The notes: a model not told the origin generated them from the letters alone. 13,222 bases of DNA from Candidatus Falkowiibacteriota bacterium (GCA_013203415.1 JABMQE010000013.1:1-13222); one strand, 5' to 3'; numbered from the stretch's first letter, positions 1 to 7,403 are shown. Translations and numbers: made by a program.

Positions 1-140
1 GAGCTCGCTTGAGCTCGCCCAGAACCAGAGCTATCGCTCGATTCTGGACTTTGCTCGGTGCGGGGCTGCGCTTCGCTTTTGGCTTCGCTTGCTTTTGAGG
101 CTAAATCTTCAGCGGATTGGTTGTTTGTTTTTTCGGGCAT
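1..140 (-). CDS. Unknown protein, N-terminal fragment (cut by window edge)
   Basis: An ATG at 140-138 on the minus strand opens a frame that stays open to the window edge, giving about 46 residues beginning MPEKTNNQSAEDLASKA. It starts 10 bases after the stop of the pilus ATPase gene on the same strand, so it is probably the next gene of that operon. The visible part is hydrophilic and low in complexity, rich in Ser, Ala, Glu, Gln and Gly, with no membrane segment. It resembles a disordered N-terminal extension rather than a folded domain. The DNA is GC-richer than its surroundings and contains a direct repeat (GAGCTCGC at 1-8 and 11-18) and a hairpin (19-47). No Shine-Dalgarno is visible. 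Position suggests a pilus gene such as pilT or pilC, but nothing in the residues proves it. Confidence 0.55.
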   Translation of the reverse strand, partial: MPEKTNNQSAEDLASKASEAKSEAQPRTEQSPESSDSSGSGRAQAS

Positions 141-149
141 TTGTTTTTT

Positions 150-1883
150 TTATTCTTTGGTTACACGAATAACCTCTTCGATTGAGGTGGTGCCATTTTT
201 GGCTTTTATAAAGCCATCTTCTATCACAGTAATCATTTTTTGATTTCTGGCAGCAGCAAGTATTTCTGCGTCGGAGACCTTTTTTGTTATAAGTTTTGAG
301 ATTTCGGGAGTAATTTCTAAAATTTCGTAAACACCGATTCTACCTTTGTAACCATCGTTGTTACATTGTTTGCAGCCCTTGCCTTTATAAAAAAGGATAT
401 CTTTTAAGATATTTTTTGATTTGATGGTGTTAATATTGACCATGGTTTTTAGAATTTCTGCCATGTTGAATTTTTTATTTAATTCTTCTATCTCTTTTTC
501 GCTTAGGTTATAGCTTTGGATGCAGTTGGGGCAGATTTTTCTAACCAGGCGTTGGGCAATAATAATGTTGGTGGTGGAACTAACCAAAAAAGAAGGGACT
601 CCCATTTCCATTAAACGAGGTAATGTGCCGATAGCATTGTTGGTATGGAGGGTGGAAAGAACTAAGTGGCCGGTTAAAGCGGCATTAACCGCGATGTCGG
701 CAGTTTCGGAGTCGCGGATTTCGCCCACCATAATCATATCCGGATCTTGGCGGAGCAGAGCTCTTAAGCCATTAGAAAAAGTAAAGCCGATTTTGGAGTT
801 GACTTGGCTTTGATTAATACGCTCCATACGGTATTCTATCGGGTCTTCGATTGTGGATATGTTAATACCTGGTTGGTTTAGAATGTTGAGGATTGTGTAT
901 AAAGTAGTGGTTTTGCCCGAACCGGTAGGGCCGACAACCAGAAGCATGCCGTGGGGTTTTTTGATATTGCGTTTGACTGTTTCGAGAGCATATTTTTGCA
1001 GGCCCAAGTCTTCCAAGCTTAGGATTTTACCGCTTTCCCAAAGGAGACGCATAACCACTTTTTCGCCATCCATAACCGGCAGGATAGAGACACGAAAGGA
1101 AACTTCGTTTTCTTTGTTTTTAACTTTGAAGCGGCCGTCCTGCGGGAGACGGTGTTCATCCAGTTTTAAGTCGGATAAAACTTTAATTCGAGCAACAATG
1201 CCGGATTGGACTGTTTTGGGCAGAGTCATCACATCTTTTAGAATTCCGTCTATTCGGTATCGGACAACGATTTCGCCTTCGCTCGGCTCGATGTGAATAT
1301 CACTGGCGTTTTCAAACATGGCATACTCGAGAACGGAATCAACAATCCTGATAACCGGAAGGTCTTCGGCCAGTTTTTTTAAGTTTTTGTCCTTGGCTTC
1401 TGTTTTTTTTGTTTTGGGTCCGGTGATATCCTTAAAAGTGGCTTTGAGCCCTTTGTGGTATTGCTTTAGGCCGGCCTTAAAGCTTTCGGGATAGGTTAGA
1501 TGAATTTTTGTTTTTAGGCCGGTTTTTCTTTCTAAAAATTCAAAAATTTGGATATCCTCCGTGTCGAGAGTAGCCAGGCTTATTTCCTCGGAGTTTTTTG
1601 CAAAAGCAATTACCTCGTGGCTTTGGGCTATGGGTTCTGGGATAGTAAAGAGGATTTCCGGATTGATTATCTGGTTTTTTAGGTCTATGAAAGGAATTTT
1701 AAGATTATCGGCAATGGAGTTGTAAACCATTTTTTCGGTTACGATGTTTTCCTCAACTAAGTAGGCAATGATGTTTTTTTTGGTTTTTTTTATTTCCTCT
1801 TTTATTTTTTCGGCTTCTGTCTCGGGAATAACTTTTGTCTGGACAAGAGATTTTAATATTTGGTTGTTGGAAAAAGGAAGCAT
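150..1883 (-). CDS. pilB: Type IV pilus assembly / type II secretion ATPase (PilB/GspE family)
   Basis: Cytoplasmic hexameric ATPase expected to drive pilin polymerisation at the inner-membrane base of a type IV pilus. At 577 aa it has the usual PilB length. Residues 1-150 form the N-terminal T2SSE_N/MshEN-like region. A short charged linker (about 155-170) precedes the ATPase. Visible motifs are Walker A GPTGSGKT (318-325), the Asp box with IEDPIEY (345-351), Walker B DMIMVGEIRD (382-391) and the His box TGHLVLSTLHTN (404-415). A zinc-binding pair of CxxC motifs is present (C451/C454 and C504/C507), typical of PilB/GspE and absent from PilT. The start at MLPFSNNQIL fits the family N-terminus; no Shine-Dalgarno is seen upstream. 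It is transcribed divergently from the wall cluster, with another gene 10 bases downstream. PilB and GspE are not separable by sequence alone. PilB is preferred because CPR genomes commonly carry type IV pili. Confidence 0.93.
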   Translation of the reverse strand: MLPFSNNQILKSLVQTKVIPETEAEKIKEEIKKTKKNIIAYLVEENIVTEKMVYNSIADNLKIPFIDLKNQIINPEILFTIPEPIAQSHEVIAFAKNSEEISLATLDTEDIQIFEFLERKTGLKTKIHLTYPESFKAGLKQYHKGLKATFKDITGPKTKKTEAKDKNLKKLAEDLPVIRIVDSVLEYAMFENASDIHIEPSEGEIVVRYRIDGILKDVMTLPKTVQSGIVARIKVLSDLKLDEHRLPQDGRFKVKNKENEVSFRVSILPVMDGEKVVMRLLWESGKILSLEDLGLQKYALETVKRNIKKPHGMLLVVGPTGSGKTTTLYTILNILNQPGINISTIEDPIEYRMERINQSQVNSKIGFTFSNGLRALLRQDPDMIMVGEIRDSETADIAVNAALTGHLVLSTLHTNNAIGTLPRLMEMGVPSFLVSSTTNIIIAQRLVRKICPNCIQSYNLSEKEIEELNKKFNMAEILKTMVNINTIKSKNILKDILFYKGKGCKQCNNDGYKGRIGVYEILEITPEISKLITKKVSDAEILAAARNQKMITVIEDGFIKAKNGTTSIEEVIRVTKE

Positions 1884-1885
1884 GG

Positions 1886-1927
1886 TTTACTATTTATTAT
1901 TTATTATTTACTATTTATTATTTGATA
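1886..1927. repeat. 21-bp AT-rich tandem repeat, two copies
   Basis: Two adjacent 21-base copies (1886-1906 and 1907-1927), both starting TTTACTATTTATTATTT, differ at two positions. They lie immediately upstream of the pilus ATPase start, so they would form the last part of its untranslated leader. They contain only T, A and an occasional C or G. No function is evident; slippage-prone DNA is the simplest reading. Confidence 0.7.
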
Positions 1928-2011
1928 TTTGTCTATTATTCTAGAATCTTTGTTAGGTAGACAAAAACTTGTTTTTTTTCTGTTTTAAGTATATGATAAG
2001 TTGTTGTTTAT

Positions 2012-2040
2012 ATTATACCATAAAATATTTTGCAAACCAA
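2012..2040 (-). promoter_or_regulatory. Candidate promoter for the pilus ATPase gene, extended -10
   Basis: On the minus strand a TATAAT hexamer (2017-2012) is preceded by TGG, giving an extended -10 (TGGTATAAT). A weak -35 TTGGTT (2040-2035) sits 17 bases upstream. The predicted start lies about 120 bases before the pilB ATG. The perfect -10 is the main support; the -35 matches the consensus poorly. Confidence 0.55.
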
Positions 2041-2057
2041 CAAAAGTGGGGTATAAT
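2030..2057 (+). promoter_or_regulatory. Candidate promoter of the wall-gene cluster
   Basis: A perfect -10 TATAAT (2052-2057) lies 16 bases after TTGCAA (2030-2035), a 4/6 match to TTGACA. Transcription would start near 2064, giving a leader of about 23 bases before the first gene at 2087. The upstream half overlaps the -35 region of the divergent pilus promoter. This is the only clear plus-strand promoter before mraY, so it probably drives the cluster down to murG or murC. Confidence 0.6.
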
Positions 2058-2086
2058 TAAATTAATGTTTAATATTTTATAAATGT

Positions 2087-2515
2087 ATGAGCCGATTAAG
2101 CCGAATAGTCAGTAAGGTAGCAGCAGAGGGAATCCTTTTGGGAAGAAGGGCTTATTTGGAATATAAGTCGGCAAAAACAAACTCTCCGTTTTTTAAGAAC
2201 CGACTGGTTGTCTGGCCGTTGATTATAAATGTTGCTCTTTTGATTCTTGGTTTTTTATATTTTTTCTTAAAACTTGTGGGAAGAGAAGAGCTGATTCCTT
2301 TGCATTATAATATTTATTTTGGCGTGGATTTGATAGGTAATAAGAATAATATATTTAAGCTGTCTTTTATAGGGTTCTTGGTTTTTTTGATTAATTATTT
2401 TTTAGCTTTTTTGGTTTATAGGCGAGAAAAATTAGCAAGTTATATTTTAATTTTTGTTTCTTTGGCAGTGGCAGCGGTTTTGGGGTTAGTGGGGTTTCTT
2501 GTTTTAAATATTTAA
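2087..2515 (+). CDS. Three-helix membrane protein with DUF1648-like motif
   Basis: A 142-aa integral membrane protein of unknown function. An amphipathic, basic N-terminus (1-40) is followed by predicted membrane segments at about 41-63, 91-111 and 116-140. After the first segment comes LIPLHYNIYFGVDLIG (69-84), which resembles the 'PxHxNxxGxxD' signature of DUF1648 (the N-terminal part of SdpI-type proteins). That match is recognised by eye, not by a search. It is the first gene of the plus-strand cluster, 30 bases before mraY, just downstream of a good TATAAT promoter. The chosen ATG is the only one giving the full basic N-terminus; no Shine-Dalgarno precedes it. The context suggests a membrane or envelope role, but no activity can be assigned. 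Confidence 0.8.
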   Translation: MSRLSRIVSKVAAEGILLGRRAYLEYKSAKTNSPFFKNRLVVWPLIINVALLILGFLYFFLKLVGREELIPLHYNIYFGVDLIGNKNNIFKLSFIGFLVFLINYFLAFLVYRREKLASYILIFVSLAVAAVLGLVGFLVLNI

Positions 2516-2545
2516 GGTGCGATTTATCGACTTTATTAAAAATTT

Positions 2546-3589
2546 ATGGAAACTTTTTTTGTTATCAAAATTTTGTTTTTAACCACTTTGTCTTTTTTGC
2601 TGGCTTTTTCGATTACTCCTGTGGTTACCCATTTTTTGTATAAATATAAGATGGGCAAGAGGATAAGAGAAAGCCGGGCCGCGCCGATATTCGCAAAATT
2701 GCATGGCCACAAAGAAGGGACGCCAACGATGGGCGGGGTTTTGATTTGGGTTACCACTTTAATTTTGGCTTTGGCTTTTTTCTATTTAGCAAAGTATTTT
2801 GACAGTTTTTGGCAGGATTTTAATTTTTTAACCCGCTCCCAGACCCTTTTGCCTTTAGGAGCATTGATAACTTCGGCGATAGTGGGGCTGGCTGATGATT
2901 ATTTAGATGCCAGGGGTTTAGGACCAGATGGGAGAGGTTTTCGGATGGGACAGCGGCTGGTTTTGTATACTTTGATTGCTCTGGTTGGGGCGGTGTGGTT
3001 TTATTTTAAGCTGGACTGGGACGTTATTAGGGTACCATTTTTGGGTAATTTTGAGATTGGATTGTGGTATATTCCGATATTTATTTTTGTTATTGTAGCT
3101 ACTGCTTTTTCGGTTAACGAGGCAGACGGATTGGATGGTTTGGCTGGAGGGATACTTTTAACCTCTTTCGCGGCTTATGGAGCAATTGCTTTTATTCAAG
3201 GGAGAATGGAATTAGCTACTTTTTGCGGGGTGATTGTTGGAGCGCTTTTAGCATTTTTATGGTTTAATATTAATCCGGCTAGATTTTTTATGGGTGATAC
3301 CGGAGCAATGGCTTTGGGGGTTACGCTTGGAATTATCGCAATGTTAACGAATTATGCTTTGCTTTTGCCTGTTATTTGCTTTTTATTGGTGCTGGAGTCG
3401 GGTTCGGTTTTAGTCCAGTTGATTTCTAAAAAGATGTGGAAAAAGAAAATTTTTCGTTCGACCCCGATTCATCATCATTTTGAGGCAATCGGCTGGAGCG
3501 AACCGAAGATTGTGATGAGATTTTGGGTGATATCAGGAGTAACGGCGGTGGCGGGGTTGATATTGGTGCTTTTAGATAGAGGAATCTGA
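2546..3589 (+). CDS. mraY: Phospho-MurNAc-pentapeptide translocase (MraY)
   Basis: Integral membrane enzyme that transfers phospho-MurNAc-pentapeptide from the UDP-linked precursor to undecaprenyl phosphate, making lipid I on the cytoplasmic face. The length of 347 aa is typical. Visible family motifs are GHKEGTPTMGGVLIW (54-68), the catalytic pair DD (117-118) in GLADDYLD, NEADGLDGLAGG (191-202), FFMGDTGA with the catalytic Asp (D251), and the MraY-specific triple His in STPIHHHFE (H309-H311). The triple His separates it from the related WecA/TagO enzymes. Many hydrophobic segments agree with about ten membrane helices. The segment after DD (RGLGPDGRGFRMG) differs from the usual KxxNxGLxxRxK pattern, a likely lineage feature. 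It has no visible Shine-Dalgarno and lies 30 bases after the preceding gene, probably in one transcript. Confidence 0.96.
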   Translation: METFFVIKILFLTTLSFLLAFSITPVVTHFLYKYKMGKRIRESRAAPIFAKLHGHKEGTPTMGGVLIWVTTLILALAFFYLAKYFDSFWQDFNFLTRSQTLLPLGALITSAIVGLADDYLDARGLGPDGRGFRMGQRLVLYTLIALVGAVWFYFKLDWDVIRVPFLGNFEIGLWYIPIFIFVIVATAFSVNEADGLDGLAGGILLTSFAAYGAIAFIQGRMELATFCGVIVGALLAFLWFNINPARFFMGDTGAMALGVTLGIIAMLTNYALLLPVICFLLVLESGSVLVQLISKKMWKKKIFRSTPIHHHFEAIGWSEPKIVMRFWVISGVTAVAGLILVLLDRGI

Positions 3590-3690
3590 TAAAATTAAAA
3601 ATAAAATATAAAAAATTAAAAACACAGACTTAAAAATTTGAAAATTTTGTGTATGTTTTATTTTTTTATTTAAGTAAACTAAAATTATAC
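3590..3690 (+). other. A-rich spacer between mraY and murD
   Basis: About 100 bases almost entirely of A and T with repeated TAAAA-type runs. It includes a weak self-complementary stretch (AAAATTT near 3630 against AAATTTT). An open frame upstream of the murD start enters this spacer from an ATG at 3649, but it would encode a Phe/Leu/Tyr-rich tail unlike the family and is not used here. No convincing promoter or terminator is seen. Confidence 0.4.
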
Positions 3691-5064
3691 ATGATTGATT
3701 TTAGAGACCCCAAGTCATTCGACGGGGCAGGCAAAAAAATTACTATTATGGGGCTTGGGCTTCTTGGCCGAGGTCTTGGTGATACTCTGTTTTTAGCAAA
3801 AGAAGGGGCGGATTTGATAGTGACGGATTTAAAAACTGCCCGCGAATTAAAACCATCTTTGGATAAATTAAAGAAGTTTAAGAATATAAAATACACTTTA
3901 GGCAAGCATAAAATAGAAGATTTTAAGGGGCGGGATATTATTCTTAGAGGCCCAAGCGTGCCAAAAGATTCTAAGTATCTTAAAGTTGCAAGGGGAGAGG
4001 GGACACCAGTTGAGATGGATGACTCTTTGTTTGCTAAACATTGTCCAGCCAAGATTATTGGGGTAACGGGAACAAAAGGCAAGACAACGGTGGCAACTTG
4101 GATTTATGATGGTTTGAATCAACATTCCAAGAAAAAAGTTTATTTAGCGGGTAATGTCTTAGGGGTAGCGACTTTACCCTTGATAGAAAAAGTTAAAAAA
4201 GATGATTTGGTAGTTTTAGAATTATCGAGTTGGCAATTGCAGGGTTGGGATGAGGCAAAAATTAGTCCGCATATTGCAGTGATAACGAATATTTACCCAG
4301 ACCATATGAATTATTATAAAGGTGATATGGGTGCGTATGTAAATGACAAGAAGGCAATTTATAAGCATCAGACCGCGAGAGACTATTTGATTGTGAATAA
4401 GAAGAGTAAATATTTTAAGGATTTAAAAAAAGAAGCAAAATCAGGAGTGTATGGTTTTGATTTACCAGAGATTAAGGATGCTTTGAAGTTTGATTATGTT
4501 GGTCGACATGACTTAGAGAATTTAGCGGCAGCTGGACTAGTGCTTGAGATTTTAAAATTTAAATTAAAACAAGAATTTGTGAGCCGCCTTAAAAGAGTTG
4601 AAAACCGTCTAGAGTTAATTTTGGAGGATAAAAAAGCGGGTGTGCATTATATTAATGATACGACTGCGACGACGCCCATTGCGACTCAAAAGGCACTTGA
4701 AGCTTTAACTTCTCCTCAGCCTCCTTCTAATTATACTTTTGCTAACAAGATTATTTTGATTGCTGGCGGGTCGGATAAAGGGTTGGACTTTAAAGATTTA
4801 GCTTTGGATATCAAAAAGAAATGCAAGTCCTTAGTTTTATTGAAAGGTGACGCTACGGAGAAGTTAAAAAAAGAACTAACAAAGATTAACTATGAAAAAA
4901 TAGTTGGTGAGTATTCTAATTTAACACAAGCAGTAAAAAGAGCTAAGTCCTTGGCTAAGAAAGGTGATGTTATACTTTTTTCACCTGCTTGCACTAGTTT
5001 TGGGATGTTTATAAATGAGTATGATAGGGGTGATAAGTTTAAGAAAATCGTTAAAAGTTTATGA
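3691..5064 (+). CDS. murD: UDP-N-acetylmuramoyl-L-alanine--D-glutamate ligase (MurD)
   Basis: Cytoplasmic ATP-dependent ligase adding D-glutamate to UDP-MurNAc-L-Ala. Numbered from the chosen start (MIDFRDPKSF), the protein has 457 aa, normal for MurD. It shows the N-terminal nucleotide-fold glycine motif GLGLLGRGLG (21-30), the Mur ligase P-loop GVTGTKGKTT (124-133), and TNIYPDHMNYY with the central-domain His. Near the C-terminus come the MurD-type NDTTATTP segment, ILIAGGSDKG and SPACTSFGMFINEYDRGDKF; the last is diagnostic for MurD. A longer frame begins at 3649 and adds 14 hydrophobic residues from the AT-rich spacer. The ATG at 3691 is preferred because family members start 10-20 residues before the glycine motif. 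The stop overlaps the ftsW start (ATGA), suggesting translational coupling. Confidence 0.94.
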   Translation: MIDFRDPKSFDGAGKKITIMGLGLLGRGLGDTLFLAKEGADLIVTDLKTARELKPSLDKLKKFKNIKYTLGKHKIEDFKGRDIILRGPSVPKDSKYLKVARGEGTPVEMDDSLFAKHCPAKIIGVTGTKGKTTVATWIYDGLNQHSKKKVYLAGNVLGVATLPLIEKVKKDDLVVLELSSWQLQGWDEAKISPHIAVITNIYPDHMNYYKGDMGAYVNDKKAIYKHQTARDYLIVNKKSKYFKDLKKEAKSGVYGFDLPEIKDALKFDYVGRHDLENLAAAGLVLEILKFKLKQEFVSRLKRVENRLELILEDKKAGVHYINDTTATTPIATQKALEALTSPQPPSNYTFANKIILIAGGSDKGLDFKDLALDIKKKCKSLVLLKGDATEKLKKELTKINYEKIVGEYSNLTQAVKRAKSLAKKGDVILFSPACTSFGMFINEYDRGDKFKKIVKSL

Positions 5065-6173
5065 GATACCAGACAAAAGAAAAAAAGAGTGATTATGTTT
5101 TTTTAATCCTTTTGGGTTTGATTGTTTTGTTTGGATTAGCTATGCTTTCAAGCGCTAGCGTGGCGGAGGGCTTGCGTGAGTTTGAGGATAACTATTATTT
5201 TCTAAAAAAGCAGATTACCCACGGGCTTTTGCCTGGTTTGTTATTATTTTTTGTTTGTTGGAAAATAGGTTTTAGGGTTTGGAAAAAGCTTGCTTGGTTA
5301 ATTCTTGTGATAAGTATTGTTCTTTTGGTTTTGGTTTTTTTGCCGGGAATAGGAACAAGTTTTGGGTCGGGGGCCAGAAGCTGGCTTAATATATTTGGTT
5401 TTTCCGTCCAGCCTTCGGAGATTGCGAAATTGGCATTTTTGATTTATTTGGCGGCTTGGTTCGACGAGCGAGGGGGAAGCGAGATAAAAAGCTGGCAATA
5501 TGGTTTTTTGCCTTTTGTGGTTGTTTTAGGAGTGGTCTCGGGATTAGTGTTTATGGAGCCGGATGTTGGGACTTTTTTGATTATTGTGATTATCTCCTTG
5601 GTAGTGTATTTTGTAGCTGGTGCTAGATTAATACATTTATTTTTTATGACTGCATTTGGTTTTGGCGCGATGATTTTGGCGATAAGATTGGCGCCTTATA
5701 GGTTGCAGAGATTAACAGTTTTTTTGCATCCGGAACTGGATCCGCAGGGAGTTGGATATCATATAAATCAGGCGCTCTTAGCGGTTGGCTCTGGGGGGTT
5801 TTTCGGTCTGGGTTTGGGCGGGTCGCGGCAGAAGTTCCAATATCTGCCAGAGGTGATGGGAGATTCTATTTTTGCGGTTATGGCAGAAGAACTTGGGTTT
5901 ATTTTTGTGACTGGTTTTATTGTTTTATTTTTATTTTTAATTTATCGGGGTTTAAGAATCGCAAAGGAATCACGGAGTGATTTTGCCAGGTATTTGGTGG
6001 TGGGGATAGTTTCTTGGTGGTTTTTTCAGGCAGTAATAAATATTGGAGGAATGATTGGGGTTTTGCCGATGACAGGACTGCCTTTGCCGTTTATAAGTTT
6101 AGGAGGGACAGCGCTGGCAATATCCTTGGCAGCAGCCGGTATTATTATGAATATTAGCAAGGAAAGGACTTAG
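5061..6173 (+). CDS. ftsW: SEDS-family septal peptidoglycan polymerase FtsW
   Basis: Polytopic membrane glycosyltransferase of the SEDS family that polymerises lipid II, working with a class B penicillin-binding protein. At 370 aa it has about ten hydrophobic segments. Family motifs visible are ARSWLNIFGFSVQPSEIAKL, FMEPDVGT, HPELDPQGVGYHINQALLAVGSGG (split here by the family's conserved central loop), and the C-terminal GMIGVLPMTGLPLPFISLGG. FtsW is preferred over RodA because the gene sits between murD and murG, the classical ftsW position of the division and cell-wall cluster; sequence alone would not exclude RodA. Its ATG overlaps the murD TGA by four bases, and murG begins four bases after its stop. 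Confidence 0.93.
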   Translation: MRYQTKEKKSDYVFLILLGLIVLFGLAMLSSASVAEGLREFEDNYYFLKKQITHGLLPGLLLFFVCWKIGFRVWKKLAWLILVISIVLLVLVFLPGIGTSFGSGARSWLNIFGFSVQPSEIAKLAFLIYLAAWFDERGGSEIKSWQYGFLPFVVVLGVVSGLVFMEPDVGTFLIIVIISLVVYFVAGARLIHLFFMTAFGFGAMILAIRLAPYRLQRLTVFLHPELDPQGVGYHINQALLAVGSGGFFGLGLGGSRQKFQYLPEVMGDSIFAVMAEELGFIFVTGFIVLFLFLIYRGLRIAKESRSDFARYLVVGIVSWWFFQAVINIGGMIGVLPMTGLPLPFISLGGTALAISLAAAGIIMNISKERT

Positions 6174-6177
6174 TTTT

Positions 6178-7275
6178 ATGAGAATATTATTAACTGGTGG
6201 TGGCACGGCGGGTTCGGTTAGTCCGCTTCTTTCCATCTACAGCAGATTAAAGCAGATTGATAGCGGATTTAAAGAATCTGATTTTTTGTGGTTGGGGACA
6301 AGAAAGGGACCGGAAGCTAAGATGGTTGCGGAATATGGAATTAAGTTTAAGCCAATATTAGCCGGAAAGATGCGGCGATATTTTGATTTAAGGAATTTTT
6401 TAGATATTTTTAGATTTTGGTTGGGTTTTTGGCAATCTTTTTTAATCATTCTTAAATATAAACCTGATATAATAATGTCGGCTGGCAGTTTTGTGAGTGT
6501 GCCGGTTGTCTGGGCGGGCTGGTTTTTAGGGCGTAAATGTTATATACATCAGCAGGATATAAGGCCGGGATTGGCGAACAAGCTGATGGCGCCGTTTGCT
6601 CGTAAAATTACAGTGACATTTGAGGAGTCGATGCGGCATTTTTCAAAAAAGAAAACAGTTTGGACTGGAAATCCGGTGAGGGAAGAGATTCTTTCTGGGT
6701 ATAAGGAGAGCGGAAGGAAGAGATTTGGATTTGAGAAGGGGGTACCTGTTTTGCTTGTGACTTGTGGAGGAACAGGGTCGGTGGTGGTGAATAGGGTGGT
6801 GGTTGAGGCGTTGAGCGAGCTGACCAAGTTTTGTCAGGTTATTCATATAACTGTCGGGAAAATGGAAAATGCCCCTCGACACGGCTCGGGACAGGGAAAA
6901 TGGAAAATGGAAAATAATAAACGATATCACCCAGTTGAATTCTTAGATGTAGGGGGGATGGCAGATGCTTATGCAGTCGCTGACTTGGTTGTGAGTCGGG
7001 GCGGGCTTTCGAGTTTAACAGAGCTTTCGGCTTTAGCTAAGCCGACTATTTTTATACCTTTAGGTAATACTCATCAAGAGGATAATGTTAAATATGTTTT
7101 AGCTAAAAAGGCAGGCGAGGTGATTTGGGAGAAGGATCTGAGCGTTGACAAATTAACAAAATTATGCAAAGATATACTGTTCGACGATAAAAGGAGGGGT
7201 GTTCTTTCGTTGAATCTCTCGAAGATAATGCCTCGAGGCGGAGCGGAAAAAATCACTAAGATCACGGGGGGATAG
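6178..7275 (+). CDS. murG: UDP-GlcNAc:lipid I N-acetylglucosaminyltransferase (MurG)
   Basis: Membrane-associated GT-B glycosyltransferase that adds GlcNAc to lipid I, forming lipid II. The length is 365 aa. The N-terminal glycine loop reads LLTGGGTAGSVSPLL (5-18). The usual GGTGGH motif has Ala and Ser in place of the last Gly and His. SAGSFVSVPVVWAG (101-114), HQQDIRPGLANK and TGNPVR (163-168) follow. The C-terminal domain has VTCGGTGSVVVN (194-205) and the donor-binding stretch SRGGLSSLTELSALAKPTIF (273-292), then HQEDN (299-303), matching the UDP-GlcNAc site. Residues about 228-247 (KMENAPRHGSGQGKWKMENN) form an insertion not expected in MurG, encoded by repeat DNA and a palindrome. It sits between the beta strand VIHITV and RYHPVEFLD, probably in a surface loop. 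It is tightly linked to ftsW. It remains open whether the Ser in place of His is a lineage trait. Confidence 0.94.
   Translation: MRILLTGGGTAGSVSPLLSIYSRLKQIDSGFKESDFLWLGTRKGPEAKMVAEYGIKFKPILAGKMRRYFDLRNFLDIFRFWLGFWQSFLIILKYKPDIIMSAGSFVSVPVVWAGWFLGRKCYIHQQDIRPGLANKLMAPFARKITVTFEESMRHFSKKKTVWTGNPVREEILSGYKESGRKRFGFEKGVPVLLVTCGGTGSVVVNRVVVEALSELTKFCQVIHITVGKMENAPRHGSGQGKWKMENNKRYHPVEFLDVGGMADAYAVADLVVSRGGLSSLTELSALAKPTIFIPLGNTHQEDNVKYVLAKKAGEVIWEKDLSVDKLTKLCKDILFDDKRRGVLSLNLSKIMPRGGAEKITKITGG
6856..6915 (+). repeat. In-frame repeat plus palindrome insertion inside murG
   Basis: GGGAAAATGGAAAAT occurs at 6856-6870 and again from 6894 (GGGAAAATGGAAAATGG, running into another GAAAAT copy). The two blocks flank a GC-rich palindrome at 6872-6896. 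In the palindrome CCC pairs with GGG, then CTCGA pairs with TCGGG around the loop CACGGC, with ACA bulged. The total length keeps the reading frame. The palindrome architecture (CTCGA, short loop, TCGGGACAGG) resembles the short palindromes scattered through many environmental bacterial genomes. I recall this from general experience and have not searched for it. Confidence 0.65.
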
Positions 7276-7276
7276 G

Positions 7277-7387
7277 ATGCAGACCTTTTTTCACACCTTG
7301 AGAAAAGGTGGTGGTTGGCGGTTGGGACTGGTGTTGACTCCTGCCTTGTTTGGGGGCGTCTATCTTTTTTTTCATTTTTCTGGGTGA
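7277..7387 (+). CDS. Possible 36-aa single-span membrane peptide
   Basis: An ATG one base after the murG stop opens a 36-codon frame. The peptide begins MQTFFHTLRKGGGW, followed by RLGLVLTPALFGGVYLFFHF and a short SG end. This has the pattern of a tiny membrane protein: a short polar and basic N-terminus followed by one hydrophobic helix (about 15-34). A G-rich run (GGGGGGA, 7266-7272) in the end of murG could act as its ribosome site. Nothing is recognised by family. Its position suggests coupling to murG, and it could be a remnant or substitute for a small division gene such as ftsL or ftsQ, but there is no sequence support for that. It could also be a chance frame. Confidence 0.4.
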   Translation: MQTFFHTLRKGGGWRLGLVLTPALFGGVYLFFHFSG

Positions 7388-7403
7388 AGAAAGGAAGGTA
7401 ATT

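Noticed and set aside
1886..1927. Replication origin or binding-site array in the AT-rich repeat
   Set aside because: Only two AT-only copies, no DnaA-box-like 9-mers and no origin-type genes nearby.
3649..3690. Upstream start for murD adding 14 residues
   Set aside because: The added residues are Phe/Leu/Tyr-rich and come from the AT-rich spacer; MurD proteins normally begin close to the glycine loop, which fits the ATG at 3691.
6549..6930. Minus-strand frames within murG
   Set aside because: They are shadows of the well-supported murG frame, with unlikely composition and no start signals.
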